Assembly (NCBI GenBank): GCA_030562195.1
Contig: JAUJPP010000003.1
Span: 42,538,602 to 42,602,601 of the forward strand
Reading direction: 5' to 3'
Length of the DNA stretch: 64,000 nucleotides
From: Nipponacmea schrenckii
Taxonomy: Eukaryota > Mollusca > Gastropoda > Lottiidae
Part shown: in pieces, positions 50,784 through 62,041 of the stretch
How positions within the stretch are numbered: position 1 is the first letter of the stretch
Layout: every line of letters begins with the position of its first letter
Notes under the pieces: generated by a model
Databases searched by the model: none
Told to the model about the DNA's origin: nothing
What the model saw: the letters and a program-made list of their open reading frames with translations, nothing else
Made by a program: the position numbers and the translations under genes

Positions 50784-53700
50784 ATGAAAAGTGGTTATAT
50801 TTGGATTGGACTGATACTCTTCAGTGTTCTTCATGACTCAAGTAAGTTAACTTCTTATCCAAAATTCCGTAATGTTTCTCACACTTATTTTTATTTTAAT
50901 ATTTCATGGCAATTAATTCACAGGATTCACAAAGAATGTTTATTTTGCAGGTGGGCAAAGATACAATTGTCTAACAGTAAACTATCCAGGCAAGTCTCCC
51001 TATAAGAAAAGTCCTTCTTATGGATCTCCAGAGTTTCAAGTATTGCGTAAACAATATAGAGAGTTTGATTCTGGATTTCCACAAAGTAATACAGAGAGCG
51101 ATGATAGTGATGAAGCTGAAGAAAGTGAAGAGGCTGAAACTGGTGGGGGTTATGGGAGAGAAGAAATGGAAGCTGACGAAGAGGTAGAAGTCGAAGATGA
51201 TGAGTTTGAGACGGGGGTGCAAAACATAACAGGCTTTAGAAGTAACTATACCTCTCCACATGGGCATATTGATGACAGAAAGAAACGACAGGCACCTTCT
51301 TTTGGTAACACTAGAACAATGGTTAATTCAACTGAAGATATGGAAGTACGGACTTTATCATCTGAACAGAATATAACGTCTCGATCGTCAAGAATAAACG
51401 ACATTGTTCGTGATGATAAAGAGGTGAATTATGAATATGATGAATACAACGATTATGAAAGCAACAACTTGAACTCTAGTGTTACCGTGAAAAATACCAA
51501 TTCTTCATTCAACCTCACTGACAAGTTTATAGGGGTGATACGGTGTCCAAATCCTTCACAAAAACTCCATTTTCGCAAGGTAGTAACGGGATATTCTAGC
51601 ACCGGGTACTGTGTAAGAGATACAACATACTGCTCTAAAGACATAACAGATTTTAAACAGGTGCGTTGATGTTGCTTTTAAACCAATTCACAAAACAAAA
51701 AATATTTTCCCATTAGTAGTCCACTTGTAGTACAAATATTTATTCTCCAAAGTTAGGTCTCATATATTGGCTTTAGGTTTTGAACGCAGTTATATACTTC
51801 CAGTTAATATGCATATTTTTGTTTCGACTCCAGGTAATTGATTGTGAAGGAGTATTTGGTGAATGTAAACTAGAACTACCTGTAGAAGATCATGATAGTT
51901 GTGAGAGTAGTAACTATGTTAAATTTGAGTATGATTGTATTTATGGTGAGCTTTGTTATTATTTTTGTGTTAGTGTATGTATTAGGCAATATGCCCATTT
52001 CAAAGAATTATTGAATCAAGTATGCTCAAGGGTATTTCGTCCCCCATCTAGTTTCAAAAGATAGTAGCAGTAATGAACGATACTCGTATTGATTTTACCA
52101 CACATGGTTCATTGTCATTTAGGCACACATTTTTTAAGCACACCTCAAAGTATTTTAGACACAGTATTTTAGGCACACTTTATTTGGGCACAGCGTTTTA
52201 GGCACAATTTCTATTAGGCACACCTTTCATTAGGCACACATCCATTAAGGCCCCCTTTAACTATTAACTATATCAACATTTATTTACGCACACTTTCAAT
52301 TAGGCACGCATGCACACATGGCCAGACACATCTCCTGTTTACTACAGTCTAAAATTGTATATTTTGTCACCTGGTAAGCTCACACACACACATATTAAAA
52401 TAAGGTAAGTTCAAATTCATATTGACCATTCTTGAGAACCAAAATTTTACTTTCATGCTAAGACGCAGTATCCCTATTATACCAATTTTTTGCAATGTAT
52501 GTTAAGGTTACAAAAATTGTGTTGATAATTATTTCCTAAACAGTGATTGCTTTCTTCCACTATGAAGTGATCTCCCTTTTCCCTTGAGGTTTTTGGGCCC
52601 TCCAACCCCACTCTTTGGAGCCGAGTGTGCCTAAATGATACAGTGCCGAATAAATGTGTGCCCAATTGAAGGTGTGCCTAATTGAAGATGTGCCTAATTG
52701 ACAGTACCTTTATGACAGTGTGCCTAATTGTATTGTGCCTAAAAAAGTGTGTCTAATTTGAAGTGTGTCTAAATAACACTGTGCCTAAATGATATGTGCT
52801 TATCTGATCGTGTGCCTAAATGTAGTGTGCCTAAAGTACTCTGTCTCAATGAGGTGTGCTTAATAAAAAAAAAAGTGTGCCTAAATGACTGCTTACGATC
52901 ACACATACACAAACTCTTATCTTTGGATACTAGTATCATACTTCCCCCTTCATAATATGTTCATTATATTTCAGATCATTCCCTAGTGGATATTTGTTCC
53001 AAAATACATGTTAGTAGATGGAGGGAAATAGCTATTAAATCGCCATCCTACCCAGCTTCAGCATCAGCACCATCAGCTAATATTAAAACCTGTGAATGTG
53101 AGATTGTTACTGATGATAAATCCTCCCTCTATATTTCCTATTTGAAAAGCGACATGTCTGGCTCGGATGATAAATGTGATGAAGAAGTACTGCTATTTGA
53201 AGAGAAATATAATGCTAACAATTCGTCCAGGTTCCAAGTTACTGGTGAAATATGTGGTAAGAAGTCCTCATATTCTCGAAGGTTTGGAGATAATCAAATA
53301 AGAATGACCTACTTACTAGGAGGAATCGACGATACTAAGAAGCGTGGTGGTTTTTTATCTAGAATTTCCGGTGAGTATAGGCTATATTTTGTAAGAATGA
53401 ATTACGGTGATAAGGTTCCTTGTTTACTATCTAAAGGCTTTTATTGCCCAAGAATTGTCAAAAACATGCATGTATATTTTTCTTTTGAGACAAAGTGTAC
53501 AACTTTTATTTTTACTTCCAGCACATTCATTTGTCAGAGGAAACAGTCTTATTAATGTTAAATGCTCTGCTGTCCAAACTAACGCGGCAGGTCAGGCAAA
53601 TAGAAATCATCCGGTAAGAGCTGTACCAACTCCAATCAGGAGAACTATTATTTCACCATTTTTTGTTAAAGAAAGGAAAAATGTTTCCCATCCTGTGCCG

Positions 53701-55468
53701 ATACTTTATCACAAAATAACCACTCAAAGTCCCCAGGCTTCTACTACACCTCGCTGGCGAATAGGACCACGTGGTCGTAAGTATATACCAAGACCTGGAA
53801 ACCCAAATGGGCCATTATTTCTGGACGGATTAGGTACCGCAGGCGTCAGAAGACGTTATCCAGGACTTCATGGTATGCCAAGGAGATATAGACCAGGTTT
53901 ACGTAGGAGAATTCTGATAACCACTGTAGCACCTTTCCTGTTCAACTTTACTAGACCTGTGCTTACAGAAACAAAGGTTGCGACAACAAAGTACTCTGAG
54001 ACGACAACGACTGTTCCAATTAATATCAGTATAGCGAATAAGACTGTTGTTGCTACTTCTGCTTCTGCTGCAAACAATGCTGCAAACGTTTCTGCAATAA
54101 TCGCTGCTGTAAACAATGCCGCTGCAAACAATGCTGCTGCAAACAATGCTGCTGCAAACACTGCTGCTGTAAACAATGCTGGAGCTATCAAAGCTGATGA
54201 AGGAGATATTTCTGTAAATCCAAGTTCTTCAACTGGTGGTAAGTAACATTACCTACATTTCAAAAGTATGTTGATAATTTGTTCTTTTGAACACCAATAA
54301 CAATACTCCCTCAGATACTGATTTCAGAAATAATTACTGACGCGTGAATGTGTCGTATTGTATGTTATGTACATGTATGTCATGACTCTGTATTTTCAGT
54401 TAAAGGAACGTTGGTAGCAGTTATAGCTAGTATGGCGTCAATCCTAGTTATCATATTATCTGTTGGTTTTTACTACCTCTACAGAAAGTGAGTAACATAA
54501 TTCTCTTTCATTAAAAGTATTAAATTAACAAAATTTAGTGTAACACAAAGCTTTATAATACAAGTTCTATATTTACAAGTGCTGCTTTCTCATTGAGTCT
54601 TGTATAACTAAAATGTCGTGAGTCTTCGGCTTTTCTCTTTTTCATATGTGGGTTTTAAAAGGAGCTTGCTTATTTCCAAATGTTGAAATTGTGAGCATGA
54701 ACATCTCCAAAACCAAGGTTTATGGACATGGCAGTGTAGCAAAACACAACAAAATATGTCTAAACTGGCTCTCAGATGGAAATATCATATGTTAATTGAT
54801 TTAAACCTGGTGTTTAATCTCAAATATTTAAATTCCATTTTATCTTATGTTATAGACGCCAGAAAGCACACCCCAATATGAGCAATATGCCTTCTGATAC
54901 CAGCAGTATATGGTTTAGTGAATATTATAATGGGATAACCAATTTTGTCAAGCGAAAGTTTTATGGTGACAGTAGTAATACGACCAAGCTTTCACCAGAT
55001 GGCAACACAGATGAATCCACATATGAATCATATGAAAATGATGCCCTTGGTGATGTAACAGTAACAGGGGGTAAACCTTCAAGCATTGATAAAATAACCA
55101 ACAACTTAAGTCATTCAAAAGACAATAGTCAATCTATTTTCGGCAGTATGACTCAATCTCAAGCCTTGGAATCTCTAGAAGTCAAACTTGTAGCTCCACC
55201 TCGTAGGAAACGGAATAAGCTAGCTCCACCAACACAGAATGCACCAGAAACAGGAGTACAGCAACCTTCGACGACTGTTGACTATGATAACTCAACTGTG
55301 ACCGTTAACACTGATAACAACTCTGTCTCTGACGATACCTATGATAATTGTATATCAGCTGGTACGATGCATTCGCCTTTAAGTCCAATTATTGAAATTC
55401 AGGATAATGAAAATACGGAATATGCTAGCATTCCTGAAATGATTTCTATGTTTAATACCCAGTGCTAA
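50784..55468 (+). CDS. Gene D: SUEL-lectin single-pass receptor with acidic N-terminal region and furin-type site, 897 aa, seven exons
   Basis: Exons: 50784-50841, 50951-51660, 51834-51945, 52975-53370, 53522-54238, 54400-54487 and 54856-55468. All junctions are GT-AG and the frame closes (2694 nt with stop; phases 1,0,1,1,1,2). Exon 1 is a signal peptide (MKSGYIWIGLILFSVL). Exon 2 encodes a Glu/Asp-rich segment (~67-107), then RKKR-Q at 129-133 (a furin-type site), then a Tyr/Asn-rich stretch and the first half of a divergent SUEL lectin domain (VIRCPNPSQKLHFRKV, YGxx-like, TTYC). Exon 3 completes it, ending FEYDCIY. Exon 4 is a CUB-like second domain alignable with exon 3 of gene A (CECEI, DDKC, GEICGKK). 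Exon 5 is an Arg/Pro/Gly-rich stalk with a C-terminal Ala/Asn repeat. Exon 6 holds the transmembrane helix (~668-689). Exon 7 is a 204-aa tail with YENDA, YDNST, YDNCI and TEYASI (Y883). Ligand and function unknown. Confidence 0.87.
51277..51291 (+). other. Furin-type cleavage site in gene D
   Basis: The codons encode R-K-K-R followed by Q (residues 129-133). The site lies between the acidic segment and the lectin domain, in the lumenal/extracellular part. R-x-K-R-down-arrow is the classic furin consensus. Cleavage would remove an acidic propeptide from, or leave it attached to, the lectin ectodomain. Confidence 0.6.
52114..52889. mobile_element. Fold-back element made of TTAGGCACAC motifs in inverted arrays
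   Basis: The outer ends match as inverted repeats: TCATTTAGGCACACATTTTT followed by TAAGCACACCTCA on the left, and TGAGGTGTGCTTAATAAA followed by GTGTGCCTAAATGA on the right. The left arm (52114-52330) repeats TTAGGCACA about eight times in one orientation and the right arm (52620-52889) repeats TGTGCCTAA about twelve times in the other. A ~290-bp non-repetitive centre separates them. It lies entirely in the third intron of gene D. No coding capacity; superfamily unknown. Confidence 0.85.
54067..54182 (+). repeat. Ala/Asn-coding short tandem repeat in gene D
   Basis: A 15-bp-like unit (AACAATGCTGCTGCA) repeats in frame and encodes AANNAAANNAAANNAAANTA. It sits in the membrane-proximal stalk just before the transmembrane exon. 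It is a plausible length-polymorphic spacer. Confidence 0.8.
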
Positions 55469-57041
55469 TTATTGGTTTCTAAATGTAATTTGTAGTTTAT
55501 GAATAAGTTATTTGATATTCCCATCTTGCTTTATTAGTTTTGCAAAAATACGGTTATCTTTGACCACAGGAGATTTGAGAACTCATCTGTATCGAAAATC
55601 TGGCCCCTTATATACAATGACATACATGTATATACTATTTGCAAACGAAACGAAAATAGTAAGTACATCATTCCTCTCTTAATATATTTATATCTTAATT
55701 CACATGCCCCATTTCCCACTAATGTCAGTGATTAGTTTAATTCTTAAGTCTGTAAATCCGGATTAAATGAAGCTACATTGGGATTAGTACGCTTGTCTGA
55801 TCTGTCATGATGATAGAGTTACAAAAATAACCGACCTCTATAGAAGGGTTAGTAAGGCAACTGTTCAATAATTTAACCAAATTTCTATAAATTAACAAAT
55901 TTGAAATTTGGTTGTCAGAATTAGTCATTGGTTAACAGAATGACAGAATAATCTTTCATATCCTCAACCATGGTCTTCAATTTAATTAACCAGAAACAGA
56001 ATTAATTTGAGCCAATCTTGACATCTGAGTGGCCATCGACCACCAATAGTTTGGTCTTACTTCATTGATTACAACATTTCTTTGTTCATATTGGCATGTA
56101 ATTACATTGGTCAACAAGATGTCTTCTCGAGAAGTGAAAATTTCACCATTAAAGGGAAAAGCGATTCACGATATTAAGCTACTACGTTATTATTCTTTTT
56201 TACCATCAAACTTATGAAGTCTTATGATATCTTAAAGATTGAAACTCTACAAACACACATCCTCCCAGAAACCAAAGAGTCTAAATTGCTAGAAAAAAAA
56301 TACTTCTTCAAACATGCAAAGTATAATGTTCCATGTCTAAGAAATCCATCGAAGCCGGAGACAGACGACAGAAAAAGAACAATATGGAGACACTATCGTT
56401 CTATAATATACAACATTCAAAAATTATAACACTTTGTTTCGTAGACGGATTAATAAGACATTGTACCAATATAATCATACCAATTATCACTTGAAATAAA
56501 GAAAAAACAATCTGATCGAATAACAGTTAAAGATATAACTGGCAAACAGTGAGCCGACGAAAAGGCGCGAAATTTCTGTACATAATCATCTTTGTGAAAA
56601 ACTTGTCTATTTAGACATCAATCTATTTCTTATTAAATAGTAGACATTTAAAACGGATCTTCATTGTTTGACTTCACTCGCCATCTGGGCAAGAACTGTT
56701 TTCTGATTGGTCGTACGCGCAATGTAAGAGGTCAAATCTCGGGGTCACCAGTTTCTCATTCACATGGTTATATTAGGCGACGCTAAATAAGTATATTGTA
56801 AACTGCAATAACTTCAGTTATATTTCGTAACACTTGGAGCACACTTCAATGTGGATATTTTGAGGTGTTGATCTGTATTAAGGCTCAAAATCAAGGAAAA
56901 GTTCTCAATATATTCCAAGGAAAAGTTCTGTAAGGTTAGGCCACGCGTCATACAGAATTGGTGCGCGTGCCGTGAGAGATGCAACACATCAACAGATAAG
57001 TGAAGAATTTTGTCTTGACGAAGATTTGGGAACTATTTACA
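55469..57041. other. Gene D 3' flank and gene E upstream region
   Basis: A canonical AATAAA lies at 56495-56500, about 1 kb past the gene D stop, and could end a long 3' UTR. A 71-codon frame at 56214-56429 (ATG at 56214) has charged, unremarkable composition and no domain; it is more likely UTR or chance. The part near 56550-56760 is richer in CpG and contains an inverted CCAAT (ATTGG at 56706), consistent with the gene E promoter. Confidence 0.45.
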
Positions 57042-60000
57042 ATGGCATTGAAACTGGCAAATTTATTTTTCGCTGTGAACTTTCTTGGTGTCGTGTGTCA
57101 AGGTAAGTAAGGCTAAATATTAATTACATCGACAACTAAGTTAGTCGTCCTTTATGATCTTATACACGATCTATTTTGATAGAAGATGTTGCCCACTATG
57201 TAAGATTTGTAAAAGTCTTTGTTATTGTGTGGTTTAAGATGGTTAGTTTGGCCCTAAAATATGTGATTATTGTTTTCTACATTCTATTTCTTTTCTTGTC
57301 ACCTTAATCATCCAAATATTTCATGTAACTTTCAATTAGAAAGTATGTGACCTGTTTTTAATCAAGCAAACAACCATTACGACAATGTTATCCGATGCAG
57401 AAGCATCTTCTTTGTGGTAAAAGACGTCGATATAATAAGTTGCTTCTTTAAGACAGACTTGTTATTTCTATAGTTCTCCTATAGAAAGGAAGATACATTT
57501 AAAGGGTAATAAGTGTGCCTCATATTATAAGAACCAGTTTCAATAAAGTTGAAAGTTTGTGTAAAGGACTACCAGCTGCCTTGATCTCAACCATGTCAAT
57601 ACATTTAATTGTTTATAGTTTTACCCCACGGCTACCCTTTTCACAGGCTTTCAAAACATTTGATATACTAGAATTCAATTTGAAAATATTGTCTCTATAC
57701 TCTTTTCTTTTTTACAACTTCAAGCATGAACAATTTTGTTGTAAAAGTTTGTGAAGCATTAAACAATTTGCCTATAGGCAGTAACATGGTCAATAATAAA
57801 CACCATTTTGTTTCATGTCTATCATATTAGTTAATTTAATCTCTTTATAACACAACAATAGTCATTAAACTACTCTCAATATTTTACTCAATTAACATTA
57901 ATTCCCCGAGGTTATTAGTAAGGTCACAGGTCAAAGTATTTGTAGTTAATAAGCATATTCAAGTTTCGGAATTTTATATAAATTACCTTATTTTGGAAAT
58001 CCCGTGTGGAGGGAAGTGAATATAACAATAATTTTACCAAAAAATGCCCAAGGGTATCGTTACATTTAAAACTATAAGAAATGTAAATATCGACTATTTT
58101 CTAGTCAATATTAAAATGTTAAAACGAGTTGATATCAATTTGTAAGGAATATACTGAGATAGTTACAGAAGGAGTTAGTTAAGAATAATTAAATGTACCA
58201 TGTGGTGTTGAGCAGTAAAGAAATAGGATATTTCCTGATACAGTTAAAATTTCTATAAGAGAGAGATGGAATATATAGGTCATTGGATATAGTATACAGA
58301 ACCAGTGACCTATATATATTCCATCTTTATTATAGAGATGATGCAAGAGTTGTAAGAGTTTTCAATTTGTTCCAGATGTCAACTTCTCTTCATCTTGTTT
58401 TTACTTTAATAAATCTTTAACCTCCATTCATTAACTATATCCGGTTCTTTAATTTGTCTGCTGGAGATAAAACTGTCTAATGTTATCATTCCTTCTTTCA
58501 TTCATTCGCCAGTATGATGCACCCTCACCATGAAACGCGTCTGTGTTCTGTTAATTCTATGGAGTAAGATCAATACAAGTTGTACTTTAATTTCTTGTAT
58601 AAATAAGGTTAAAGTGGTGAAACATGCGGACTAGAGATTAACCAATTGTCACTCTTTTCATTGGTTTTGAGGCACAATGAATTTAAGACCATCTGTTCAT
58701 ATTGTTACTATAAATAGGATTCACCACCAGATTGCTGAATGTCAATGCCAAGTTTTCTATCAGGCCCTTTACATTCCACCCTCAAAATAAACATAAAATG
58801 CTCCCCACATTAGGCATGGGATGGATATACACAATGTCGTTTGACGTTTGGTAATCGACACTGCAGACGATTTTAGGCTTCGAAAAAATAATTCTGAGGT
58901 TTTTACAAGCAACTTTCACATTTGAAAAAAAAATTAGAAGTGTCATATTGCAAAAACACATTGACGCGTTAAGGCGGTGTCATGTTACTTATGTAAAGAC
59001 TTCATCTATTCATTGTAATACTTGAATAAAATGATATACTTGTGAACTGAAGACGATTTTATTGTATAATTTAATCGCGTGGGAAAGATTCACTCCTCGG
59101 TTGCCTTCTGACTCAATATAGGCTCTTCTCTTTACAGTTAAATGAAGACGAAATATGTTTTTACTGAAGTTTCATGATCCGTGACAATCGTTTTAAATGT
59201 TTTATCTTAATATTTTACATGTTTGATGTCAAACTAACTTTCTTTTTACCTTTAAGGGATTGTAAAGAGGTTTTCTAAAAAAAGAATATGTGTATCGGTG
59301 ACATATAGGATCAATTTTCACCATTCTAATTTCAAACGTACGTCTATGGTTCCTGCAATTTCACTAAAACTAAGTGTTTAAATGACGTCACCAATCAGAA
59401 AATAATCTTATATCTTGTATATAACGTCAGCAAACACTGTGGAAATGCAGGAACCAAAGGCGTGGTTTGAAAATTGGATTGGTTTAAATTGATGCTATCA
59501 ATGTCCCTGATTACATACAAAATTTAGTAAACGTCTTAACAATCCCTTTTAATCATACCTCATTGAAATAAAATAAATATGTATGTTTACAATGTATTGG
59601 CATATTATCAACAATAGAGGCATTGTTTCAACCATGATCAACATTCTTCGATTCTTCAGTATTTATTTAATACATATCATTATATTTTATATAGAGTAGA
59701 ATGTTTTTAAGTCAATACAACCTGCTATTTATTTTGTAGATTATGAAATAAAGGAATGTATTACCGACCGAGAATTAAAAACAGTTGATGTCAAATGCCC
59801 TGATAATACCAAAATAAGACTAGATGAAACAATTTATGGTATTAGTAAATGGGTATCCAGTACAGAGTGTTCACTAACAGTTGGTGATTGCAGTGAAAAA
59901 ATAGATCTGTTCAATTCTTGTGACGGGAAAAACGAATGCTCTGTCATATTGACAAAGACTTATTCAGCTAAATGTGGAGGTTATGCTACATTCTTGCGAG

Positions 60001-61257
60001 TTTTATACGATTGCCAACCAGGTAAAATATTTTCAATCCTATAATCTTAAGACAGACGCCCTTTCAAATCGAGTGCTACCAAAGTGTCAGAGACACCGAA
60101 TAACCCTCATGTTGATTTTTTAATATAATTTGACATGGTTTACTTTTATTTCAGAACTAAATACCGTTCCAGCTACTGAACTGGTATCAAAAACCAATTC
60201 GGAGACAAATAACAACAATTTAAGATCACCACCAATAGCTATCAGAGATGATACACCAAGCCTTGCTCCTAATAATGAAACATCAGCCGATGGTAAGATA
60301 TCTTTGCGGTAAAAGTTTGCAGGGGATACCTTAAGATATGAGAATATGAGACTTAAAAATTGAAGTTTTTTTTTATATCTGTACCCGCATAGAAATACAA
60401 GGAAGTCTTATTAAAAACATAGACGAATTTGACGAAATATCAAGAGGAATATATATACATGTATATATACACTTATTTACCACAGTATTTTTTTTACCAA
60501 TAGCGCTAAATTTATTTTCAGAAATTGGATTGATAGCTGGATGTGTTGTTGCAGTCATAATCACCGTCATAATGCTGTTATTTGCAATATACTTAGTTGT
60601 CAAACGACTATGCAGGTAAAGGAAATAGTATTATCAAATCGATTCCATGACATGCATGAGGTGTTTTGCAATGAACTAGATGTTGCAATATACAGATTTT
60701 GTAGTAACGGTGGGGAAAGACCAAACTTGATTATATTTATAAAGTATAGCCAATGGATCAGTTTGAATTTTGTTTGTTACATCTTTTTTAAAGTTCAGGG
60801 CCAAAATAATCTAGCATTTAAAACAGGTTCTTTTTCACGGCAACATTCAGACGATATATTTATTTTATTACAACTATCTATATATTTTATCATGTTTACT
60901 TACAGACCACCACCAGATGATGACACAAATCAGGAAAATGGAATTCATCAAAAACCTGACATAGTCATATATGACCTAGTTTGTTGTTGTTTACCAAGAT
61001 CAGAACCAGAGAAATCAAGGCCAGTGGCCGATCAAAATCAAAACATTCAAAACTCGACACATTTGCAAATTTCAGAACGACCGGTTCCAATAGGAGAGGT
61101 AACAGCCGTAACGGTTAACGAGTTTAACCAACCAAATGAATCATCATATCATCAAAGCAATGCGCCTTGTGCCAATGAGTCCAGACAATCAAATACAACG
61201 GTGGTGGGAAATTCTGCTGTTGGTCTCCCAAACACAAGGACAACATCTGCATGTTAG
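57042..61257 (+). CDS. Gene E: compact SUEL-lectin receptor with ITIM-like tail, 308 aa, five exons
   Basis: Exons: 57042-57102, 59740-60021, 60155-60292, 60522-60615 and 60906-61257. All junctions are GT-AG and the frame closes (927 nt with stop; phases 1,1,1,2). Exon 1 is a signal peptide (MALKLANLFFAVNFLGVVCQ). Exon 2 (residues 21-114) is a complete SUEL lectin domain: VDVKCPDNTKIRL, YGISKW, GDCS, NSCDGKNECSV and the end LRVLYDCQ. Exon 3 is a short Asn/Ser/Thr/Pro stalk (115-160) with N-glycosylation sites. Exon 4 is the transmembrane helix (IGLIAGCVVAVIITVIMLLF). Exon 5 is a 117-aa tail whose one clear tyrosine motif is IVIYDLV (Y214), followed by CCC, possibly palmitoylated. The CUB-like domain of genes A and D is absent. 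The start ATG is favoured by its signal peptide and strong donor. Function inferred as surface lectin receptor. Confidence 0.88.
58262..58325. repeat. Inverted repeat (hairpin), ~20-bp arms
   Basis: GATGGAATATATAGGTCATT is followed, after ~20 bases, by GTGACCTATATATATTCCATC, its near-perfect inverse. It could form a stem in RNA or be a tiny MITE. It sits in the first intron of gene E. Confidence 0.75.
59254..59551. mobile_element. MITE with ~140-bp terminal inverted repeats
   Basis: The left arm begins AAGGGATTGTAAAGAGG and the right arm ends CGTCTTAACAATCCCTTT, its inverse. The match extends inward through ATCAATTT, TTTCAAAC and TATGGTTCCTGCAATTTC (right-arm inverse TTTGGTTCCTGCATTTCC) to a short centre near 59400. 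The arms thus occupy almost the whole element. A possible TTTA target duplication flanks it. It lies in the first intron of gene E. Confidence 0.8.
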
Positions 61258-61800
61258 CGTATATACCTGCTAAAGTGTTAAAACATTATTCATTTTACTT
61301 CATGCATATTTCATACCAAAGTTAAACATATTGATGGATGAGTGTATAGACAGTAAAACACAACTTCCGACTCTAAATCTATCATCATTGTATTTAAAAA
61401 AATACTTATTTGACAGTGATGGATTGAATAAGTTCGTGGGCCACGATGATATGGGCATAAGTAATGCACAGTGAATATTGGGAATATAAATTACAATGTT
61501 TGTTTTGTGTACCAATAATCTTCTGCTATGAGATTAAAAACAATGGATAATACTTCTATTTTGAAAGTGCTACATAACGAACTTTCGTTATTATTCATTA
61601 TTTAATTACACATGTATATAATAATATATTATGATTAATTATGTTTATATAAAAATCTCTATATTTATATTGTAAATAATCGTTTCTGCTTCTACATCAA
61701 ATGTAGAAGTCCATTTAAATTGTCAGTATTCATGTACCATAGAGAGTGAATGTGAGAAAGAATAAAGACATTGTACTGGAAATACATGTATTATACTTGT
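61258..61800 (+). other. 3' UTR of gene E
   Basis: AT-rich sequence follows the gene E stop and a canonical AATAAA lies at 61761-61766, about 500 bases downstream, giving a normal 3' end. No coding sequence is seen. Confidence 0.6.
61761..61766 (+). promoter_or_regulatory. Candidate polyadenylation signal of gene E
   Basis: The hexamer AATAAA is followed within about 30 bases by TGTACTGG and a T/G-containing tract. It is the first canonical hexamer I noticed after the stop codon. Confidence 0.55.
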
Positions 61801-61840
61801 TTATGCCTAAATATTTATTTTGTGTTTCTCGGGTTAACAA

Positions 61841-62041
61841 TTGCAAACAGTTGTATCCAGCGGTCTAAATATTCAGCATAACAATCGAATTAATCCTCTC
61901 GTTAATTCTACAGCTAAAAATGCCTCCGTCAAATTCTTTTATAAAAAAAATCCTGATCTCACTGCTTACAAAATAAATTTGAATAATTTTTTGAGACCCC
62001 AATCTCATATGCCCCCAATAGGAGAGTATAACGCAAAATAA
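61841..62041 (+). pseudogene. Short Penelope-like RT fragment
   Basis: A degraded frame with LQTVVSSGLNIQHNN, INPLVNSTAKNASVKFFYKK and LTAYKINLNNFL is colinear with the 40408-40620 fragment (QTVVPHGLNIQHD, STAKNASV, VTAYKRNKNLSNIL). It carries internal deletions. It is a dead remnant lying downstream of gene E. Confidence 0.68.

Larger units (their letters stand above)
57103..59739 (+). other. First intron of gene E
   Basis: This 2.6-kb intron separates the signal-peptide exon from the lectin exon. It contains a hairpin at 58262-58325 and a MITE at 59254-59551. Apart from these I see no exon-like sequence; the frame at 57515-57754 lacks domain character. Confidence 0.7.

Noticed and set aside
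53868..54191. Minus-strand Ala-rich open frame opposite gene D exon 5.
   Set aside because: It is the reverse complement of the Ala/Asn repeat-coding stalk exon, which is supported by splice phase; the frame is a shadow.
56214..56429. 71-codon ATG frame between genes D and E.
   Set aside because: Charged, low-information sequence without signal peptide or domain, upstream of an AATAAA; more likely 3' UTR of gene D.
60541..60905. Long plus-strand frame running through the last intron of gene E.
   Set aside because: Exons 4 and 5 have good GT-AG junctions that place the transmembrane helix correctly; the readthrough frame starts in another phase across the helix exon.
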